A program made the translations under genes and the position numbers. The notes beneath the pieces are model-generated. The model was given only the letters and a program-made list of their open reading frames with translations. It did no database searches and was not told the DNA's origin. DNA of 64,000 bases from a bacterium (GTDB lineage Bacteria > Actinomycetota > Acidimicrobiia > Acidimicrobiales > Bin134), in assembly GCA_026708015.1 (NCBI GenBank), contig JAPOVT010000046.1, positions 80,187 through 144,186 on the forward strand, given 5' to 3'. Of the stretch, positions 8,901 to 18,082 are shown piece by piece; within the stretch, counting starts at the first letter, position 1, and each line of letters starts with the position of its first letter.

Positions 8901-9450
8901 GGGATACGACCTGTACTGCCAGCTGGTGACCGAGACGGTGGCCGAGTTGAAGGGCGAGACCCCGCCCGAGCCAATAGAGATCAGCATCGACGTGCCGCAG
9001 GCCGCCAGCATTCCGGCCGACTACATGCCCAAGGAGGAGCTGAGGTTGGAGGCCTACCGAAGGGTGGCCGGCTGCCAGAGTCCCGACCAGGTTGACGACG
9101 TGGCCGCGGAGTGGGTAGATCGCTATGGGCCGATCCCCGACGTGGCCCAGATGCTGCTGGCTGTGGCCCGGCTGCGATGCGAATGCCTGCGAAGCGGGGT
9201 TCGCGATGTGGCGGTGGCGAAAGGCCCTGGCTTCGGCGGGCCGAAGTGGGTGGCCCGGCTCAGCCCGGTGAGCCTTCGGCCCAGCCGCCGTGTCCGCTTG
9301 GAACGCCTCTATCCTCAAGCCACGTATCACGAGACTGCGGGGCTGCTCGTCCTCCCGATGGTTTCGGCGGCTGTGGCGGTGGAGACCATCATCGCCACCC
9401 TGCGCGACCTGGTTCCCGATGACGAGCCCGCCGAGGCGGCGGCATCGTGA
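5971..9450 (+). CDS. mfd: Transcription-repair coupling factor Mfd
   Basis: ATP-dependent translocase that removes RNA polymerase stalled at DNA lesions and recruits UvrA. At 1,159 residues it matches the family. Order of parts: UvrB-homology module (about 1-380), CarD-like RNA-polymerase-interaction domain beginning near LAAGDYVVHRHHGVGRY (about 485), RecG-like helicase lobes with Walker A GDVGFGKTE (about 636) and DEEQRFG (about 736), helicase motif VI region QLRGRVGRAGARAYAY, and the C-terminal TRCF domain (EELRLEAYRR onward). It starts 39 bases after pth. Confidence 0.97.
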   Translation: MAASAVAAAGPGLAGLGRLLASDPSVVEVLGQRDATLAVAESGQAAVLAAIAELNGRRPVVVAVPTTADAERLASDLSAMLDEGAALFPAWETLPFERISPGVETMGRRCEAIWQLHETDRCPPVLVAPIRALLQRLAFDSDGAEPVTVVSGDRVDQGRLVADLAARGYRRDVQVEHRGVFAVRGSIVDVFPSTADSPVRIDLWGDEVDRLTEFSVADQRATNPVGEAVIFPAREVRPVAEVRAAAEKLVATRPWGREQWERLAEGQFFDGMESWLPWLIDTDEIITDRLGADALVVLLEPGRLRDRAADIAAEEADLANALAQTWGAAGEEFPRLHVDYDRLLSACQSPVWTMTAVPASPSTPVVAVGGWASAIGDPSAPVTQVSRLLADGYRVRVAADGAGSATRSAELLREHGVDLSVDISGDAGFGRASDPAGCIVVAPIQRGFVLPDARVAVLGEADLTGRRRAHRRSRPRQSSAQELDDLAAGDYVVHRHHGVGRYCGMVNRSIGGVSRDYLLVEYRGGDKLYVPTDQVDAVRRYSGGESPTLSKMGGADWQRTKSGVRSAVSEIAKELVVLYQRRVTTPGRAFSVDTPWQAEMESAFGYQLTPDQHKAIVEVKADMEQPLPMDRLICGDVGFGKTEVAIRAVFKAVQDGAQAAVLVPTTLLAQQHYQTFGDRFAGYPIRVEVLSRFLSPGQARKVVRGLADGSVDVVIGTHRLLSDDVAFRDLGLLVVDEEQRFGVTHKEAIKSIKTDVDVITLTATPIPRTLEMSLTGIRDLTLLHTPPADRQPILTYVGAFDERPVAEAIRRELLRDGQAFFVHNRVADIDHVAADLREMVPEARIAVAHGQMDEGTLEQVVIDFWERAYDVLVCTTIIESGIDMPTVNTLVVDRADLLGLGQLHQLRGRVGRAGARAYAYLFTPEGRVVTEEAYERLKTIGEATELGSGFKIAMRDLEIRGAGNMLGTGQSGHIAAVGYDLYCQLVTETVAELKGETPPEPIEISIDVPQAASIPADYMPKEELRLEAYRRVAGCQSPDQVDDVAAEWVDRYGPIPDVAQMLLAVARLRCECLRSGVRDVAVAKGPGFGGPKWVARLSPVSLRPSRRVRLERLYPQATYHETAGLLVLPMVSAAVAVETIIATLRDLVPDDEPAEAAAS

Positions 9451-9497
9451 TCGGGCGGGCGGCGTGCTAGAGAGAATGGCGTGATGGGGGAGCCTGT

Positions 9498-10826
9498 ATG
9501 GCCAAGGTGACCGTCGCCGGGCTCGGACCGGCTGGCCCCGGGTTGATCACCGGGGAGGTGCTTGAGGCCATCGGCCAAACCAGCCGCCGCTTCGTACGCA
9601 CCCGTCGCCATCCCGCCGCAGCGGCGGTGGAGCCCGCAGAATCGTTCGACGAGGTCTACGAGCAGGCCTCGTCCTTCGAGGATGTGTACCGGGCCATTGT
9701 GGAGCGGTTGGCGGCCGAGGCTGGGGCCGGGGATGCCGAGGGCGACGTGCTCTATGCCGTGCCCGGCTCCCCGCTGGTGGCCGAGCGCACCGTGGAGCTG
9801 CTGCGTTCGGCGCCCGGAGTGGAGTTGGAAGTGCTGGCCGGCCTGTCGTTCGCCGATCTGGTGTGGGACCGGCTCGGTGTGGATCCGCTGGCTGCCGGTG
9901 TTCGGCTGGTGGACGGGCGCCAGTTCGCGGTGGACTCCGCCGGCGAGCGGGGTCCGCTGCTGGTGGCTCAGTGCCACGCAGTCCATGTGCTCAGCGACAT
10001 CAAGCTGGCCGCCCTGGCGTCCCTCGATCGCTCGCCTGGGGGCGGGGCTGAACACCCCGTGATGGTGTTGCAGCGACTGGGACTGCCCGACGAGCAGGTC
10101 TTCGAGGTGTCCTGGGCCGACTTGGACCACGCGGTCGAGCCCGACCATCTCACCTCGCTCTATGTGCCCGAGCTGGGCGCCCCCATCGCTCGGGAGGTTG
10201 CCCGGTTTGCCGACCTGGCCGTTGAACTGCGCCGCCGCTGCCCGTGGGACAAGGAGCAGACCCACCAGTCGTTGCGGGGTCATCTGCTGGAGGAGACCTA
10301 CGAGGTTCTAGAGGCCCTCGATGGGGTGGACCCCGACACCCTGACTGGTTACGAGGAGCTCGAGGAAGAGTTGGGCGACCTGCTCTACCAGATTGTCTTC
10401 CACTCGGTTCTGGCCGCCGAAGCCGGCCAATTCACCTTGGCCGATGTGGCTCAGGGAATCCACGACAAGCTCAAGTCTCGCCACCCCCATGTGTTCGGCC
10501 CGTCTGATTCAAACCGGTCCGACCCCGACAGCGCGGATGAGGTGCTGGTCAACTGGGAGGCCATCAAGAGAGACCAAAAGGGTCGGGACTCGGTGATGGA
10601 CGGCATCCCTCCCGGACTGCCCGCCTTGCTGTTCGCCGACAAGGTGATCCACAAGGCCCGCTCGGTGGGGGTGGAGCCCCAAGTGGATACTGCCACGGTG
10701 GCTGGGCGACTCTACGATGCCGTTTTGGCTGCTCAGGCTACAGGTTTGGATGCTGAATCAGAGCTCCGAACGTTCGCCAACGCCGTCGGAGACCAAATTC
10801 GCGCCCTTGAAATTTCTTCCTTGTAA
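9498..10826 (+). CDS. mazG: Tetrapyrrole-methylase-like/MazG fusion (YabN type)
   Basis: 442-residue two-domain protein. Residues 1-220 resemble the SAM-dependent tetrapyrrole methylase fold (VTVAGLGPAGPGLIT; YAVPGSPLVAERTVELL). The C-terminal half is a MazG nucleoside triphosphate pyrophosphohydrolase with CPWDKEQTHQSLRGHLLEE, then the second metal site EELEEELGDLLYQIVFHS, and a second partial repeat around LPALLFADKVIHKARSVG. MazG removes aberrant NTPs; the role of the methylase-like part is unknown. The arrangement is the same as B. subtilis YabN, also found near mfd. Confidence 0.9.
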   Translation: MAKVTVAGLGPAGPGLITGEVLEAIGQTSRRFVRTRRHPAAAAVEPAESFDEVYEQASSFEDVYRAIVERLAAEAGAGDAEGDVLYAVPGSPLVAERTVELLRSAPGVELEVLAGLSFADLVWDRLGVDPLAAGVRLVDGRQFAVDSAGERGPLLVAQCHAVHVLSDIKLAALASLDRSPGGGAEHPVMVLQRLGLPDEQVFEVSWADLDHAVEPDHLTSLYVPELGAPIAREVARFADLAVELRRRCPWDKEQTHQSLRGHLLEETYEVLEALDGVDPDTLTGYEELEEELGDLLYQIVFHSVLAAEAGQFTLADVAQGIHDKLKSRHPHVFGPSDSNRSDPDSADEVLVNWEAIKRDQKGRDSVMDGIPPGLPALLFADKVIHKARSVGVEPQVDTATVAGRLYDAVLAAQATGLDAESELRTFANAVGDQIRALEISSL

Positions 10827-10843
10827 TTTGCGACAATCCCTAG

Positions 10844-12561
<1,718 letters not shown>

Positions 12562-12576
12562 CGGGATAGCGTCGGG

Positions 12577-13239
12577 GTGATGCCGGAGCGGTCGCACTAC
12601 GACGTTCTGGGTGTATCTCCCGGCGCCAAACCCGATGCCATTCGGCGGGCCTATCTCCGCCAAGCCCGTCGTTGGCACCCCGACCGCCCGACGGGCGACG
12701 CCGAGCGGATGCGGGCTGTCAACGAGGCATGGGAAGTGCTCGGTGACATCCGATCCCGTGCCGCCTACGACCGGAAGCTGGCCCGCAGCGCGCCTCGACC
12801 TCCTGGCAGCCCTAGGCCAGCGGGCGTCCCTCGGCAGCCCGGCAGCCCCCGTCCCGCGTCTAGCCACCGAACCGCCGGGACGCCGCCAAATCCGCAAACC
12901 CCTTTCCTAGAAGTGGTCGGCATCCGCTGGCGTTGGATCAGCCTGGCGGCCGTGGTCTTGGCCGCGGTGGCCGTGATCTTCTTGGCCACTTCCGCCATTG
13001 ACGACTCCGACCCCGACGCTCCCATCGCGGCATCGGCACCGGTGTCGCAAGCGCGCCCCGAGGTCGGCGACTGCTTCCTAATCGGCACCACAACTCTCAT
13101 CACCGTGCCCTGCGACCACCCCCACGACGGAAAGCTGGTGCGCTGGGCGCCCCTCGGCGCCCCCTGTCCCCCCGACACCGAACTGCACTATGTGAGGTCA
13201 GCCCAGGAGGCCGTCTGTTACCACCCTCCGTCCGGTTGA
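12577..13239 (+). CDS. J-domain membrane protein
   Basis: 220 residues. An N-terminal DnaJ domain (SHYDVLGVSPGAKPDAIRRAY, then the essential HPD in RRWHPDRP, then EAWEVLGD) occupies about 1-68. A Pro/Ser/Arg linker (about 72-110) and one transmembrane helix (WISLAAVVLAAVAVIFLATSA, about 125-145) follow. The C-terminal outside domain has two Cys pairs (GDCFLIG, VPCDHPHDG, APCPPD, AVCYH), suggesting disulphides. No G/F or Zn-finger region is present, so this is a membrane-anchored DnaK recruiter rather than classical DnaJ. GTG 12577 and ATG 12580 are both possible starts. Confidence 0.75.
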   Translation: MMPERSHYDVLGVSPGAKPDAIRRAYLRQARRWHPDRPTGDAERMRAVNEAWEVLGDIRSRAAYDRKLARSAPRPPGSPRPAGVPRQPGSPRPASSHRTAGTPPNPQTPFLEVVGIRWRWISLAAVVLAAVAVIFLATSAIDDSDPDAPIAASAPVSQARPEVGDCFLIGTTTLITVPCDHPHDGKLVRWAPLGAPCPPDTELHYVRSAQEAVCYHPPSG

Positions 13240-13279
13240 CCTAGTGGTACGCCTGCCAATTCACAGGCGGACCACTAGG
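13240..13279 (+). terminator. Hairpin terminator after the J-domain gene
   Basis: A near-perfect stem starts right at the stop codon: CCTAGTGGT-a-CGCCTG pairs with CAGGCG-g-ACCACTAGG around an 8-base loop, giving 15 pairs with one internal mismatch. No U-tract follows, as is common in high-GC actinobacteria. It closes the housekeeping block. Confidence 0.6.
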
Positions 13280-13327
13280 CTTCGCAGACCAGCAAGGTAA
13301 GCGCCAGCAAGGGGAGGACAGCCGGAC

Positions 13328-14542
13328 ATGCGGCATGGGTACAAGGTCTTTGACGCCGACGGGCACGTGGTGGAGCCCAAGAATCTGTGGGAGCGGTTTT
13401 TGGACCAGAAGTTCCAGCACCGGGTGGGCTGGAAGGAAGTCCCCGGCCGGGAGGCGTTCCGCCCCGCCACCGTGGACGGCCGCTACACCCAGAGCCGGGT
13501 CACCATCTACGGCGACTTCATGGAGGCGGTGAACTGGACCTACGACCACATGCGGGCCAAGTACGGCCAGGCGGTGGTGGACAACGGCTTTCCCGGTGAC
13601 GCGGTGGCCGAGGCCATGCCGCTGGACGGCATGGACTTCATGGTGATCTACGGCCCCGGCTACGACCTGTGGTCCGACGGCATGGACGCCGAGCTTCAGG
13701 CCGCCATGTGCCGGGCCTACAACCGCTGGGGCCAGGAGATGCGGGAGATGTCTGGCGGGCGGGTCATCGCCGCGGGGCCAGTGGTGATGAACGATGTGTA
13801 CCGGGCGGTGGAGGAGATCCAGTACGCCTACGACCACCTGGGCACCCGGTGCTTCTTCGCCCGGCCCAACCTGTTCAACCACCGGACGCTGGGCGACCCC
13901 TACTACGACCCCATGTACGAGATGCTCCAAGACCTGGACTGCGCCTTCGCCACCCACGACTTCATGGGCCACAACGGGTCGTCGGCCGGCGCTGACCGCT
14001 TTGAGACCTTCACCGAGTGGCACACCGTCTGCCATCCCCACGAGGCCCAGATGGCCATGCTGTCGATGATCTGCAACGGGGTCTTCGAGCGGTTCCCCCG
14101 GCTGCGGGTGGCCTACATGGAGGCCAACTGCGCCTGGCTGCCGTGGTGGCTGTGGCGCATGGAGGAGCACATCGAGCTGTCGGGCGACTACGAGAAGCCG
14201 GGGCTCACCAAGTCACCCCAGGAGTACTTCCAGGACAATTGCTTCATCTCGGTAGAGCCCGACGAGTACCTCGTGTACCACGTGATCGAGGAACTGGGCG
14301 ACGACAAGATCGTGTGGGAGAGCGACTACCCCCACCCCGACTCCAAGTACCCGGAGGCGGTGCAGTCGTTCTTGGATCTGCCCAAGGTGTCGGACGATTC
14401 CAAGCGCAAGATCCTGTGGGACAACTCACTCGACCTGTACCGGTTCCCCGATGGCTATCTGCCCGACGAGTTCATCGAGGCCACCACCTACACCTACGAC
14501 CCCTCGAGCTACGTGCCCAAATCGCTGGCGGAGGTGGGGTAG
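13328..14542 (+). CDS. Amidohydrolase-2 family TIM-barrel protein (404 aa)
   Basis: Belongs to the amidohydrolase_2 (ACMSD-like) superfamily of metal-dependent hydrolases/decarboxylases. The N-terminal metal motif is changed to D-A-D-G-H (FDADGHVVEP). Also visible are the barrel His in FATHDFMGHNG, YMEANCAWLPWWLWRMEEH and the C-terminal metal Asp/His region WESDYPHPD. Such proteins act on aromatic or ring-cleavage acids, and several paralogues occur in this window (25426, 28023, 32612). The substrate cannot be assigned. The start follows AAGGGGAGGACAG at a good distance. Confidence 0.85.
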   Translation: MRHGYKVFDADGHVVEPKNLWERFLDQKFQHRVGWKEVPGREAFRPATVDGRYTQSRVTIYGDFMEAVNWTYDHMRAKYGQAVVDNGFPGDAVAEAMPLDGMDFMVIYGPGYDLWSDGMDAELQAAMCRAYNRWGQEMREMSGGRVIAAGPVVMNDVYRAVEEIQYAYDHLGTRCFFARPNLFNHRTLGDPYYDPMYEMLQDLDCAFATHDFMGHNGSSAGADRFETFTEWHTVCHPHEAQMAMLSMICNGVFERFPRLRVAYMEANCAWLPWWLWRMEEHIELSGDYEKPGLTKSPQEYFQDNCFISVEPDEYLVYHVIEELGDDKIVWESDYPHPDSKYPEAVQSFLDLPKVSDDSKRKILWDNSLDLYRFPDGYLPDEFIEATTYTYDPSSYVPKSLAEVG

Positions 14543-14587
14543 GTCGTGGCCTGTTCCCTTAAAGTCCCCGCCGGGGTGAGCTGAGCC

Positions 14588-15082
14588 GTGGCGTCGCCCC
14601 ATGAGGTTCCCGGCGTGGAGCCCATCTTCCGCCATCTCGATGATGAGGATCTGAAGACCCAGCAGGTCCGCACCCAGATGCACCCCGACGGGCAGAAGTC
14701 GGTGTGGGAGAAGTGGTTCACCTTCGGCAGCGGAGACAAGCAGTACCTGTCGATGTGGGCCCGCTGGGACCCGGGCATGATCGTGCACCGCCACGGCCAC
14801 CACTCCCCGCAGGTGATGTACGTGCTGAGCGGCGACCTCATGTGCGGCGCCGTCCACTGCCCGACCGGCACCCACATAGAGCTGCCCCACGGCGCCGCTC
14901 TGGGCCCGCTCATCGCCGGCCCCGAAGGGGTTGAGCTATTCGAGGTGATGATGGGCGACGCCGCCTCCTGGGCCGCCGACCCCGAAGGCTTTGAGGCTCT
15001 GTTGGCCTCCCGCAACATCACCAAGCTCCCCGACCCCCCCATCGACCTCCCCGAAGACTTCGAAGACCGCCGCCACCAATGA
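14588..15082 (+). CDS. Cupin-domain protein
   Basis: 164 residues with a single cupin barrel. The motif 1 metal ligands appear in GMIVHRHGHHSPQVMYVLSG (H-x-H plus later E/Q-type ligand), and a weaker motif 2 follows (PHGAALGPLIAGPEGVELFEV). The start is GTG at 14588. It lies 45 bases behind the amidohydrolase and may be cotranscribed with it. The role is unknown; possibly a small dioxygenase or isomerase acting with the hydrolase. Confidence 0.75.
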   Translation: MASPHEVPGVEPIFRHLDDEDLKTQQVRTQMHPDGQKSVWEKWFTFGSGDKQYLSMWARWDPGMIVHRHGHHSPQVMYVLSGDLMCGAVHCPTGTHIELPHGAALGPLIAGPEGVELFEVMMGDAASWAADPEGFEALLASRNITKLPDPPIDLPEDFEDRRHQ

Positions 15083-15141
15083 CCGGGAAGTGTCATTGCA
15101 CACTGGTATGGTGAGATTGATTCACTGCCGCCCTCCAAGCA

Positions 15142-15162
15142 TTAGTACGGAGAATGTACGAA
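15142..15162 (+). promoter_or_regulatory. Inverted repeat in front of the D12 methyltransferase
   Basis: TTAGTAC (15142-15148) and GTACGAA (15156-15162) form an inverted repeat with one mismatch around GGAGAAT, which also holds the Shine-Dalgarno GGAG for the ATG at 15164. The placement suggests control of the methyltransferase start region. No control-protein gene is visible nearby. Confidence 0.3.
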
Positions 15163-15163
15163 T

Positions 15164-16096
15164 ATGCGCTTGAAAGACGCGCCACAACCCTTCCAATATC
15201 AGGGATCTAAGCGAGCTATTGCCTCTGCAATCCTATCGAAGTTGGATTTGCGGAGTTATTCGCTGCTTATGGAACCCTTTGCGGGATCTGCCGCAGTATC
15301 AATTCGAGCAGTAATGGAGAGCAAAGTCAATTCCATATGGTTGAACGATGTAAACGAACCGCTAATTGACTTGTGGAATGCGATACTCCATGATACTGAA
15401 AGCCTAATTGAACAGTACACAGAAATCTGGGAATTGCAAAAGAACAATCCAAAGGAGTACTACAATAAGGTGAGGGCGAGGTTCAATGGACATCCCGAAC
15501 CCGCTGATCTGCTATATCTGTTGTCCAGGGCAATAAAGGGTGCAGTACGATACAACTCCGTTGGGGAATTCAACCAAAGTCCCGATAATCGCCGGTTAGG
15601 TACCCGGCCAACCGAGTTGGCTAAGCGACTAAGGATCATCTCCACAGCTATGAATTCATGCACCTATACGTCATCCATCGATTATCGGGATTTGATCGAC
15701 AAATATGAAATTGGACAAGTATGGTATATGGACCCACCCTATGAAGGGGTATCGAAACAGAGAGACTCAAGGTATCTTTCTACAATTGGTCGTAATGAAT
15801 TTGAGGAATTTCTTGACCACTTGAATGATCGGGGAGTTCCCTTTCTACTTTCATACGATGGTCGAACAGGTGACAAGACATACGGTCGGCCACTTGCTGA
15901 TAAACTAGGACTTGAAAGAGTCGAGATACTGGCTGGTCGTTCAGCGACTTCAACCTTGCAAGGTAGAGATGAGAAAACTATAGAATCTCTATATCTTTCT
16001 CCGGCCCTAGAAGTTGCCGTCCCTGCTAAGGAAAATGAGAGTGCGGATCAGATGGCTCTTGATTTTGCTTCAGAAAACTATGCCAAAGCAAGTTAA
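15164..16096 (+). CDS. D12-class N6-adenine DNA methyltransferase
   Basis: 310 residues of the Dam/DpnM/M.EcoRV (D12) class. Motif X is FQYQGSKRAIA (about 10-20), motif I MEPFAGSAAVS, and the catalytic motif IV MDPPYEGVS (about 190); a DRGVPFLLSYDG strand follows. It methylates adenine in a short DNA site and protects the host from the partner nuclease, whose ATG lies 17 bases inside its 3' end. The gene is strikingly AT-rich compared with the neighbouring cupin and amidohydrolase and uses A/T-ending codons, pointing to acquisition from a lower-GC source. The recognition site cannot be read from the sequence. Confidence 0.92.
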   Translation: MRLKDAPQPFQYQGSKRAIASAILSKLDLRSYSLLMEPFAGSAAVSIRAVMESKVNSIWLNDVNEPLIDLWNAILHDTESLIEQYTEIWELQKNNPKEYYNKVRARFNGHPEPADLLYLLSRAIKGAVRYNSVGEFNQSPDNRRLGTRPTELAKRLRIISTAMNSCTYTSSIDYRDLIDKYEIGQVWYMDPPYEGVSKQRDSRYLSTIGRNEFEEFLDHLNDRGVPFLLSYDGRTGDKTYGRPLADKLGLERVEILAGRSATSTLQGRDEKTIESLYLSPALEVAVPAKENESADQMALDFASENYAKAS

Positions 16097-16832
16097 GGGT
16101 CCGACACGCAAAGATCTGACTACCGAAATCGTTGACGAACTGATCGCGAGAACTACCGGTAGAAGTAGAGTCGTGGTTGAACATATCCTGGAAAATGGAT
16201 TCATTACTACACTTGATCTGTCAAAACTAGGGTATGAGCATCCACCGCGAGCAGCAGCAGATGTAAGAGATCGTGGTATTCCTCTTGAAACCGTAAGGAA
16301 GACAATAGACGGAAAGCAGGTCGGTCATTACAGATTTCCCGATGACTTGAGCCAATTGGATCAATCCTCCATAGGCAGAATTGCGATATCGAAAAACTTT
16401 CGTAATGAAGTGCTGGACTACTATGGAGAAATAGATATCTTCACCCGGACCGCTATGTCCCCCAGAGAAATACAAATCGATCACAGAATTCCATATAGAA
16501 TTTCAGGGGATCCCATACAGCCTTTTCATGTAACTGACTTCATGCCGGTCAGTGCGGCCATGAACCGCGCTAAGTCATGGGAATGCGAAGCCTGTCCAAA
16601 CTGGGAAGAGCGCGTAGCCGAAATCTGCAGTTCGTGCTACTGGGCCATTCCGGACAGATTATATGAACATGTAGCAACTGTTCCGGTCAGAAGGTTAGAT
16701 ATAATTTGGCAAGGCAAAAAAGAAGTCACGGAATTCAACCACCTAGTACAAACTAGTGTGGAAGAAGGAGTAGAATTATCTGTCTTGATCAAGAGAATGA
16801 TAATTCAAGGACTTGAGGAACTCGGCAATTAA
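16080..16832 (+). CDS. HNH restriction endonuclease partner (putative)
   Basis: 250 residues overlapping the methyltransferase by 17 bases. The central HNH-like core reads IQIDHRIPYRISGDP, then FMPVSAAMNRAKSWECEACPNW, with a second cysteine pair in CSSCYWA; two CxxC pairs suggest a structural zinc. The N-terminal part (GRSRVVVEHILENGFITTLDLSKLGYEH) looks like a winged-helix or specificity module. Base composition is as AT-rich as the methyltransferase, so the two arrived together as a type II restriction-modification pair. The ATG at 16080 is chosen because an earlier in-frame ATG would overlap the methylase by 83 bases. Confidence 0.75.
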   Translation: MPKQVKGPTRKDLTTEIVDELIARTTGRSRVVVEHILENGFITTLDLSKLGYEHPPRAAADVRDRGIPLETVRKTIDGKQVGHYRFPDDLSQLDQSSIGRIAISKNFRNEVLDYYGEIDIFTRTAMSPREIQIDHRIPYRISGDPIQPFHVTDFMPVSAAMNRAKSWECEACPNWEERVAEICSSCYWAIPDRLYEHVATVPVRRLDIIWQGKKEVTEFNHLVQTSVEEGVELSVLIKRMIIQGLEELGN

Positions 16833-16840
16833 CTTCAAGT

Positions 16841-16848
16841 AAGCCGAA
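16841..16848. repeat. Left 8-bp target-site duplication AAGCCGAA
   Basis: AAGCCGAA occurs here, immediately outside the left inverted repeat, and again at 22223-22230 immediately outside the right one. Eight bases is the duplication length known for the IS1595 family, so the pair marks the insertion site of the transposon. Confidence 0.93.
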
Positions 16849-16873
16849 GGGGCTTATATCGGATGGTGCCCAA
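16849..16873. repeat. Left terminal inverted repeat of the IS1595 transposon
   Basis: Reads inward GGGGCTTATATCGG and continues ATGGTGCCCAA. The complement of 22198-22222 is the same except for T instead of C at position 5. Confidence 0.93.
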
Positions 16874-16922
16874 AACACGGTCTGACCAGGGTAACTGTCA
16901 CTGGCCGTCGGTACTATGTGGC

Positions 16923-17918
16923 ATGGAGAAGGTAGGGAAGAGGGTGCCTGGGCGGTCGGATCGGAGCGGCATCTCGCTGGTGGAGTTGTTGAGGTTGTTC
17001 CCGTCTGATGAGGCGGCGGAGGCGTGGCTGGTCGGGCGGCGCTGGCCGAACAAGATTGCGTGCCCTAAGTGCGGGTCGGTGAATGTGCAGGCGAGGGCGA
17101 AGCACCGCACGATGCCGTTCCGCTGCCGCGACTGCCGGGGCCGGTTCTCGGTGCGGTCGGGCACGGTGATGGAGTGCTCGAATCTGGGGTATCAGACGTG
17201 GGTGTTCGCCGTCTACATCGTGACGACCAGCCTGAAAGGGGTGTCGTCTATGAAGCTGCACCGCGATTTGGGGATCGGCCAGAAAGTGGCCTGGTTCTTG
17301 TTGCACAGGCTCCGCGAGGCGATGGTCGGCGAGGACTTCATGTTCTGCGGGCCTGTGGAGGCGGACGAGACCTATGTGGGCGGGCTGGAGAAGAACAAGC
17401 ACCAGGACAAGCGGATGAAAGCCGCTGGAGGCCCTTCGGGGAAGGCCATCGTCGCGGGGGTGAAGGACAGGGAGACGAACAAGGTGGCTGCTCGGGTGGT
17501 GGCGGACACGTCAGCGCCGACGCTGGTGGGGATGGTGTCCGACAGCGTGAAGCGGGGCGCGACGGTGTTCACCGACGAGGCGAAGGGCTACCTGCCGCTC
17601 AAAAGGAGCGGGTATGGCCACGAGGCGGTCAAGCACTCGGTGTCGGAGTATGTCCGCGGCAAAGCCCGCACGAACGGCATGGAGTCGTTTTGGGCGATGT
17701 TGAAGCGCGGCTATCACGGGACGTTCCACCACATCTCCCCCGAGCATCTGGACCGCTATGTGGCGGAGTTCTCGCATCGGCACAACGAGCGGCCGCTGGA
17801 CACCATCGACCAGATGGGCCGAATTGTCAAAGGCATGGACCACAAGAGGCTCACCTATGAGCAGCTACTTGCCCGAGGCCCCCACTCCCGCAAACGGCTC
17901 AGAAAAACAGCAAGCTAG
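16923..17918 (+). CDS. IS1595-family transposase
   Basis: 331 residues from the ATG at 16923. The N-terminal zinc ribbon is CPKC (47-50) and CRDC (68-71), followed by an IS1595-type DDE domain with EADETYVGG, VFTDEAKGY and TNGMESFWAMLKRGYHGTFHH; the last block is diagnostic of the family. An ATG at 16863 also opens the frame but begins inside the inverted repeat. A TACTAT box 6 bases before 16923 suggests a leaderless transcript from the later start. The gene looks intact. It sits at the left end of a much larger element than a minimal IS. Confidence 0.92.
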   Translation: MEKVGKRVPGRSDRSGISLVELLRLFPSDEAAEAWLVGRRWPNKIACPKCGSVNVQARAKHRTMPFRCRDCRGRFSVRSGTVMECSNLGYQTWVFAVYIVTTSLKGVSSMKLHRDLGIGQKVAWFLLHRLREAMVGEDFMFCGPVEADETYVGGLEKNKHQDKRMKAAGGPSGKAIVAGVKDRETNKVAARVVADTSAPTLVGMVSDSVKRGATVFTDEAKGYLPLKRSGYGHEAVKHSVSEYVRGKARTNGMESFWAMLKRGYHGTFHHISPEHLDRYVAEFSHRHNERPLDTIDQMGRIVKGMDHKRLTYEQLLARGPHSRKRLRKTAS

Positions 17919-18023
17919 AGAACGGCCGCCATCTGGGCGCCTGTGGGCATATGAGCCAGGTAGTTGATGGGATGGTCGACAGACGGCTTCGCTAGGACGA
18001 ACTGGTAGTGGACGATCCGAGCA

Positions 18024-18039
18024 GAACGGATCCGTTCTA
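18024..18039. other. 16-bp perfect palindrome AGAACGGATCCGTTCT
   Basis: Self-complementary over all 16 bases, located between the transposase stop and the 3' end of the DUF262-HNH gene inside the transposon. It has no loop and no T-tract, so a protein-binding site or a resolution/recombination site is as likely as a terminator. Nothing else is visible in the 164-base gap. Confidence 0.4.
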
Positions 18040-18082
18040 GGCAACGGGTTCACATGCGGGAGTGGCGGAGCTGATGAAGTCG

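Noticed and set aside
17934..17957. GGCTCATAT-like sequence (reverse complement) after the transposase, resembling the left end GGCTTATAT of the IS1595 element
   Set aside because: Only about nine bases match and no target duplication flanks it. The true right end, with 24/25 identity and a perfect 8-bp duplication, is at 22198-22222.
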